Shown: positions 19,399 through 23,550 of the stretch, piece by piece | Position numbering within the stretch: position 1 is the stretch's first letter | Layout: every line of letters starts with the position of its first letter | DNA from: Hofstenia miamia | Lineage: Eukaryota; Xenacoelomorpha; Acoela | Reading direction: 5' to 3' | NCBI GenBank assembly: GCA_004352715.1 | Contig: SCFE01000051.1 | Coordinates: 448,468-472,017, forward strand | DNA: 23,550 bases | The notes under the pieces: model-generated | What the model was told of the DNA's origin: nothing | The model's input: the letters and a program-made list of their open reading frames with translations, nothing else | Database searches by the model: none | Translations under genes and position numbers: made by a program

Positions 19399-19762
19399 CA
19401 TAGATGGACACGGGTGTAATTTTTTATACCCCTATTGCACCGCATCTGTAGTCAGCGGACCCGCAACGCACCGCACCTCATGTCTGTTAGACATGTGCAC
19501 CCGCAGCACATCCGCCATTTTCTAAATGTCATTTTAAGTAAAGAAGCCAAAAAATGTCAATCACCGAATTGACTTTCTATTAATTTTGTTTAATTGGGTG
19601 AATAATGTGAAAAGTGTTATATTCTATAGTTTTCGTAGCATAATTAATATTGTACTAGTTTAGTATTACACATGTAACAAAATAAAATGTCCATCCGCAA
19701 CGCAACCCGCGTGGCATTTGAAATTTAGTACCCGCATGGCACCGCACCCGCGTCCATCTTTG
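19399..19762. mobile_element. hAT-like non-autonomous DNA transposon 2 (364 bp)
   Basis: The ends are CATAGATGGACACGGGTG on the left and, inverted on the right, CAAAGATGGACGCGGGTG (16 of 18 identical). Perfect 8-bp target duplications (TTTATGAT) flank it. The interior near both ends is built from CCGC/ACCC-rich blocks such as CCCGCAACGCACCGCACC, contrasting with the AT-rich surroundings, while the centre is AT-rich and non-coding. The perfect duplications suggest a fairly recent insertion. Confidence 0.88.
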
Positions 19763-19770
19763 TTTATGAT
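19763..19770. repeat. Right 8-bp target duplication of hAT-like element 2
   Basis: TTTATGAT, identical to 19391-19398. Confidence 0.85.
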
Positions 19771-20216
19771 CGACAGCTTATCACTAATGATCGATTCATT
19801 AGACAGCCATGTGATGAAAGTTCGTGTGCATATATGAATCATTGAATCAAAAGTTCGCAATTGTTGCAATAAGTTCACAAGAAATTGCACAAAATTATTG
19901 TTTTATACATTCAAAGTATAGAAAATTGATGTTAAACCAAATCAAATGTTCAGTGTTACTGTCATAATGTTGTCGAACTATGTGCATAGATATATTCAAA
20001 AATGACCATTCGTATGTGGATTTCGACTCTCTTAAAAAGTCATGAGTTTCGACACAAAAACAAAGACATAAAATGCATCTGTGTTCACAAGGGTTAAATA
20101 CTTCTAGAGTGCAAAATGCACATCAAACGACGACAAACTGTTTATGGGTAAATCAAAATTTCACGGAAATAATTATTATAATAATTTAGAATTAGAAGAA
20201 CATTTTTAAGAGCCTG
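19771..20216. other. AT-rich intronic/intergenic DNA, nothing seen
   Basis: No coding, RNA or repeat feature could be supported on either strand. Confidence 0.5.
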
Positions 20217-20345
20217 TTAACCCTATCTTACCGGGGGCGGATTTGACCCCCTTCCATATTTTTAGATATAACTCGCAATCCGTTTTTTTAAATAAACTAT
20301 TCTTCCATGATTTTTTTTAACTTGTTCTGCAACTGTCGACGAAAT
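20217..20345. mobile_element. Possible piggyBac-like transposon end
   Basis: TTAA at 20217-20220 is followed by CCCTATCTTACCGGGGGCGG and then TTTGACCCCC. TTAA followed by CCC and a G-run/C-run inverted structure is typical of piggyBac-type termini. No matching right end (GGG-TTAA) lies downstream in the window, so the element may be truncated or the match fortuitous. The listed end is arbitrary. Confidence 0.35.
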
Positions 20346-21053
20346 ATTATGCAGATAAGGTAAAGGGTTACAAAGTTATAACGATTTTTAAAAAAATCCA
20401 TGAAAAACTTACAGTTTTGACAGTTTCAAAAATAGCAATTTTTTGTATGTAAGGGTTATAAATTGAAACTAATGCAATGGAAAATTATCATTAAATGTTT
20501 TCTATGTTTTATTTACATTATAGGCCTTTCTCTTGATTCCTACTTAGTGATATTTTTAACATTTTGTGTCATTAANCAGGAAGTTTACGTCGATTATTTT
20601 TATAACGACCAATAGAAAACAGTTTGGTGCATGGTTAAAGCAAAAATTTCAAAAAACACTGGTCGTCGCTCTTCTTCGGCTCACGTTACAATATTATTGT
20701 AATTCATTTTCATTCATAGCATTAGAATTCTGTAAAGGCTGGCAGAAAGAATGTTTTGTAGTGCCAAAGCTACTTCATATTAAGATACAATTAATTCTGT
20801 TTTATGTTTGTTTAATAGATTATTTAATTATTTAAGTTTTACAATTTGTTAAAAATACATTTACTAACACTTTATGTTAACTAAGTAGAATATGGTTTAA
20901 TAACAACGTTTATTTAAGATATTCTTTTATTCCAACAAATGTGTTTGCAAAATATACATAAGTGTTCAAATCTAATTAACCTTTTTTTAAAAGACACACT
21001 GTTCTTGAAATTTACAATTTTTATGATTTTTCTAAAGACGTGCTCTACTTTAG
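20346..21053. other. AT-rich DNA with a single-N join at 20576
   Basis: No gene is supported. One N at 20576 marks another contig join, but unlike the joins at 14811-15871 no duplicated sequence is visible around it. An open plus frame to 20835 across this join has no recognisable features. Confidence 0.45.
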
Positions 21054-21206
21054 ACATCATTCTACATGCGTGAATACCCAAGAGACAATGGTGTCATATA
21101 TGGCTACTTTATTTTTCCAAATGGCTATCCTGTCCTTACTTATGCAACCAACATATTGACGTACTCGCGTACTGTTCCTGGTGTTCAACTCCGAAAGTTT
21201 GGGAAA
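21054..21206 (+). CDS. Same or neighbouring gene, exon 3
   Basis: The acceptor TGCTCTACTTTAG precedes 21054 and the donor GGGAAA|GTAATA follows 21206. The 51 codons are open in phase 0 at both ends, matching the phase-0 end of the exon at 17421. The text is protein-like, with clustered aromatic, Gly and Pro residues (MREYPRDNGVIYGYFIFPNG, YPVLTYATN). CG and codon use resemble exon 1. Whether it belongs to the same transcript as 16335-17421 is inferred from strand and phase only. Confidence 0.6.
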
Positions 21207-21325
21207 GTAATATTGTTTATATACCTTTACACAAACTCAATAATTAATGCCGTATATTATAATCTATCAAATAAAATAGCTAACAATTAATATCATTTTG
21301 GTCAACTATGTTTGTTAATAATCCC

Positions 21326-21333
21326 GCCTTCTA
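21326..21333. repeat. Left 8-bp target duplication of hAT-like element 3
   Basis: GCCTTCTA, matching GGCTTCTA at 21601-21608 at 7 of 8 bases. Confidence 0.65.
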
Positions 21334-21600
21334 CAAGGCTGGAAGCGGGTCAGGATTTTGTAACCCGACCCTACCTGCAACTCGCAAAAAGATCGTCAAC
21401 CCGCAGCACTTTTCGTCCAAACAGCGTAAAACAAAGAATAAAATCAATTAACAGAAAAAAACTAAGCTAAAAGCAAAGTTTTACTCAAAAAATGAAGACT
21501 TCTTCAAAACAGTGAAATTCCCGACCCGACCCACAACCCTCACAGATGCATTTCAACCGACTTGGCCCGCGCGGGTTGATCCGATCCACTTCCAACTTTG
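21334..21600. mobile_element. hAT-like non-autonomous DNA transposon 3 (267 bp)
   Basis: The ends are CAAGGCTGGAAGCGGGTC on the left and, inverted on the right, CAAAGTTGGAAGTGGATC (14 of 18 identical; all four differences are transitions). 8-bp flanking duplications match at 7 of 8 bases. Like element 2 it has ACCCG/CGGGT-rich borders (GTAACCCGACCC, CCCGACCCGACCC) and an AT-rich, non-coding centre, so the two may be distant relatives. It sits in the 482-base intron between exons 3 and 4. Confidence 0.72.
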
Positions 21601-21608
21601 GGCTTCTA
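21601..21608. repeat. Right 8-bp target duplication of hAT-like element 3
   Basis: GGCTTCTA, pairing with GCCTTCTA at 21326-21333. Confidence 0.65.
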
Positions 21609-21688
21609 CGGATTTTTTCAATTTCTTTATTTCTGATGTCCTTACCCCTGTCACTGTTGTATTGTTTCATCCTAATCAATAATTTTAG

Positions 21689-21766
21689 AAATCAAGTTCT
21701 GGTGGCATTGAGAAGTACATTCTTACTGTTGCAGTTGAAAATGTTTCTCCATATACATTATACAAT
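21689..21766 (+). CDS. Same gene, exon 4, cut by the assembly gap
   Basis: After a good branch/acceptor region (CTAATCAATAATTTTAG) the sequence is open in phase 0, matching exon 3. It reads SSSGGIEKYILTVAVENV and so on for 26 codons up to the N run. The alternating hydrophobic pattern suggests a beta strand, and NVS is a potential glycosylation site. The exon end lies in or beyond the gap. Confidence 0.55.
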
Positions 21767-22766
21767 NNNNNNNNNNNNNNNNNNNNNNNNNNNNNNNNNN
21801 NNNNNNNNNNNNNNNNNNNNNNNNNNNNNNNNNNNNNNNNNNNNNNNNNNNNNNNNNNNNNNNNNNNNNNNNNNNNNNNNNNNNNNNNNNNNNNNNNNNN
21901 NNNNNNNNNNNNNNNNNNNNNNNNNNNNNNNNNNNNNNNNNNNNNNNNNNNNNNNNNNNNNNNNNNNNNNNNNNNNNNNNNNNNNNNNNNNNNNNNNNNN
22001 NNNNNNNNNNNNNNNNNNNNNNNNNNNNNNNNNNNNNNNNNNNNNNNNNNNNNNNNNNNNNNNNNNNNNNNNNNNNNNNNNNNNNNNNNNNNNNNNNNNN
22101 NNNNNNNNNNNNNNNNNNNNNNNNNNNNNNNNNNNNNNNNNNNNNNNNNNNNNNNNNNNNNNNNNNNNNNNNNNNNNNNNNNNNNNNNNNNNNNNNNNNN
22201 NNNNNNNNNNNNNNNNNNNNNNNNNNNNNNNNNNNNNNNNNNNNNNNNNNNNNNNNNNNNNNNNNNNNNNNNNNNNNNNNNNNNNNNNNNNNNNNNNNNN
22301 NNNNNNNNNNNNNNNNNNNNNNNNNNNNNNNNNNNNNNNNNNNNNNNNNNNNNNNNNNNNNNNNNNNNNNNNNNNNNNNNNNNNNNNNNNNNNNNNNNNN
22401 NNNNNNNNNNNNNNNNNNNNNNNNNNNNNNNNNNNNNNNNNNNNNNNNNNNNNNNNNNNNNNNNNNNNNNNNNNNNNNNNNNNNNNNNNNNNNNNNNNNN
22501 NNNNNNNNNNNNNNNNNNNNNNNNNNNNNNNNNNNNNNNNNNNNNNNNNNNNNNNNNNNNNNNNNNNNNNNNNNNNNNNNNNNNNNNNNNNNNNNNNNNN
22601 NNNNNNNNNNNNNNNNNNNNNNNNNNNNNNNNNNNNNNNNNNNNNNNNNNNNNNNNNNNNNNNNNNNNNNNNNNNNNNNNNNNNNNNNNNNNNNNNNNNN
22701 NNNNNNNNNNNNNNNNNNNNNNNNNNNNNNNNNNNNNNNNNNNNNNNNNNNNNNNNNNNNNNNNNN
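21767..22766. other. Assembly gap (exactly 1000 N)
   Basis: The round length suggests a placeholder of unknown true size. It separates exon 4 from the minus-strand retroelement copy, so their linkage is less certain than for contiguous sequence. Confidence 0.95.
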
Positions 22767-23550
22767 GTGAAAATATCAGTTATTGTCAACTTACCATCAA
22801 TGAACATGTGCTCGGCATTATCTCCCACAATGAGTTTTTCACATGCAGCTTTATACTCGCTGGTCCTGCTTGCTTTAATAGCTTCTGATTTGTTATTGAC
22901 GAAGTTTATCCTATCAGGCAATTGAGCGGCGATCTTCTTCTTAGGTTTCCGGACCTTCCATTTTGGTTGGATTAGCGGAGTCTCCACTGTAGGCGGAGGG
23001 ATGCACAATAGATTGGAGGTTTTGATCTTTTTCTCCATTTCACTGAAACTCGACTGGGAGGCTAACATGGTGGTTCCGATTGTGACGGGATAGTTTATAC
23101 GAGCATCCTTCACTGTATCCCAAAACTTGCCTCGCAATCCTTTTTGTCGTAATTGTTCGATCTGCTGGTGGGATATTCGCAGGCGAGAAGTGGTGCATTC
23201 CACATCCAAAGCAATGTGTCGCCCTGGGGACTGCAGAATGACCAACTCCTCCTTCGTGAACATTTCTGTTAGACACCATTTCATTAGTGAGAGGACGTCT
23301 TTATCATGGTTGTCGACTAGAATTCTCTGTTGCACTGCAAGATCGTTCAGGAATTTGCTTGGGTCACGTTCAATCATTAAAATACGCTCATCCTCCATTA
23401 CGGACCACTTTGGTGTCGGCTTGGGAGAAATGGCGGAGCCTCCAAACTTTTCTAGGTTAACCCTCTCAATCAGATCTCGAATGTGAGGAGACATTTGTAC
23501 TGCAGATGATGATAATAGCTCTTCTTCTCAGAAAAACTGCTCCGGCGTCC
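22767..23550 (-). CDS. ORF-X copy 3: N-terminal part of unidentified retroelement gene, partial
   Basis: The minus strand is open from an ATG at 23492-23494 (MSPHIRDLIERV) to the gap at 22766, about 243 codons without a stop. Similarity to the old copy (5530 onward) continues upstream of this ATG: the bases before it read EEELLSSSAVQ in frame back to a TGA near 23530. So either the gene starts further upstream and this copy carries a stop, or the ATG is an internal start. Conserved blocks include FTKEELVIL, RINYPVTIGT and the IPPPTVETPLIQPKW block followed by basic residues. Over the 256 bases shared with copy 1 (1-256) there is one difference, at 22827 versus 196: a CG in copy 1 that is TG here. 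This is the most intact ORF-X coding sequence in the window. Its function is unknown. Confidence 0.7.

Noticed and set aside
21546-21679. Plus and minus frames over hAT-like element 3
   Set aside because: They read through the GC-rich transposon end and the intron; shadows without coding features.
17219-21766. Tectonic (ciliary transition-zone) identity for the spliced gene
   Set aside because: Only vague resemblance in layout; the diagnostic cysteine-rich CCCD cluster is absent.

Overview
The window looks like a draft-assembled, AT-rich animal genome, probably an invertebrate. Support comes from a spliced gene with GT-AG introns, a secreted glycoprotein-like first exon, relics of Ty3/gypsy-type LTR retroelements and hAT DNA transposons, and assembly N-runs. 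No bacterial operons, tRNA, rRNA or CRISPR were seen. The species cannot be named from the sequence.

Left part (1-7840): two LTR retroelement copies abut. The 3' end of a younger copy (coding remnant 1-1108, then LTR 1109-2138) runs straight into an older, 5'-truncated copy: integrase relic 2281-3508, two decayed unidentified coding stretches, a long 3' gene here called ORF-X, a polypurine tract and LTR 6939-7840. LTRs begin TGTAGA and end TCTACA. ORF-X is not recognised. It occurs three times in the window; the third copy is on the minus strand at 22767-23550 and is almost identical to the first over the shared 256 bases. From about 1770 to 9370 the DNA has almost no CG dinucleotides, and many stop codons in the old copy sit where sister copies have CGA or TGG.

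Middle part (7841-14238): mostly AT-rich non-coding DNA and decayed DNA transposons. It holds a SWIM-like zinc-binding relic (8441-8710), a short hAT-like element with 8-bp target duplications (10247-10639), a perfect 2 x 55 bp tandem repeat (10814-10923) and two hAT transposase pseudogenes of different subfamilies on the minus strand (about 11030-11880 and 13300-14161).

Right part (14239-23550): fragments 14239-15870 repeat 15872-18117, are joined by single N bases and are out of order, so they are probably misplaced alternative-haplotype contigs. The intact version carries a plus-strand gene whose visible exons are 16335-16941, 17219-17421, 21054-21206 and 21689-21766, all phase-compatible, encoding a secreted, glycosylated, cysteine-containing protein of unknown family. 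Two further short hAT-like elements (19399-19762 and 21334-21600) lie in its introns. A 1000-N gap cuts the gene off from the third retroelement copy.
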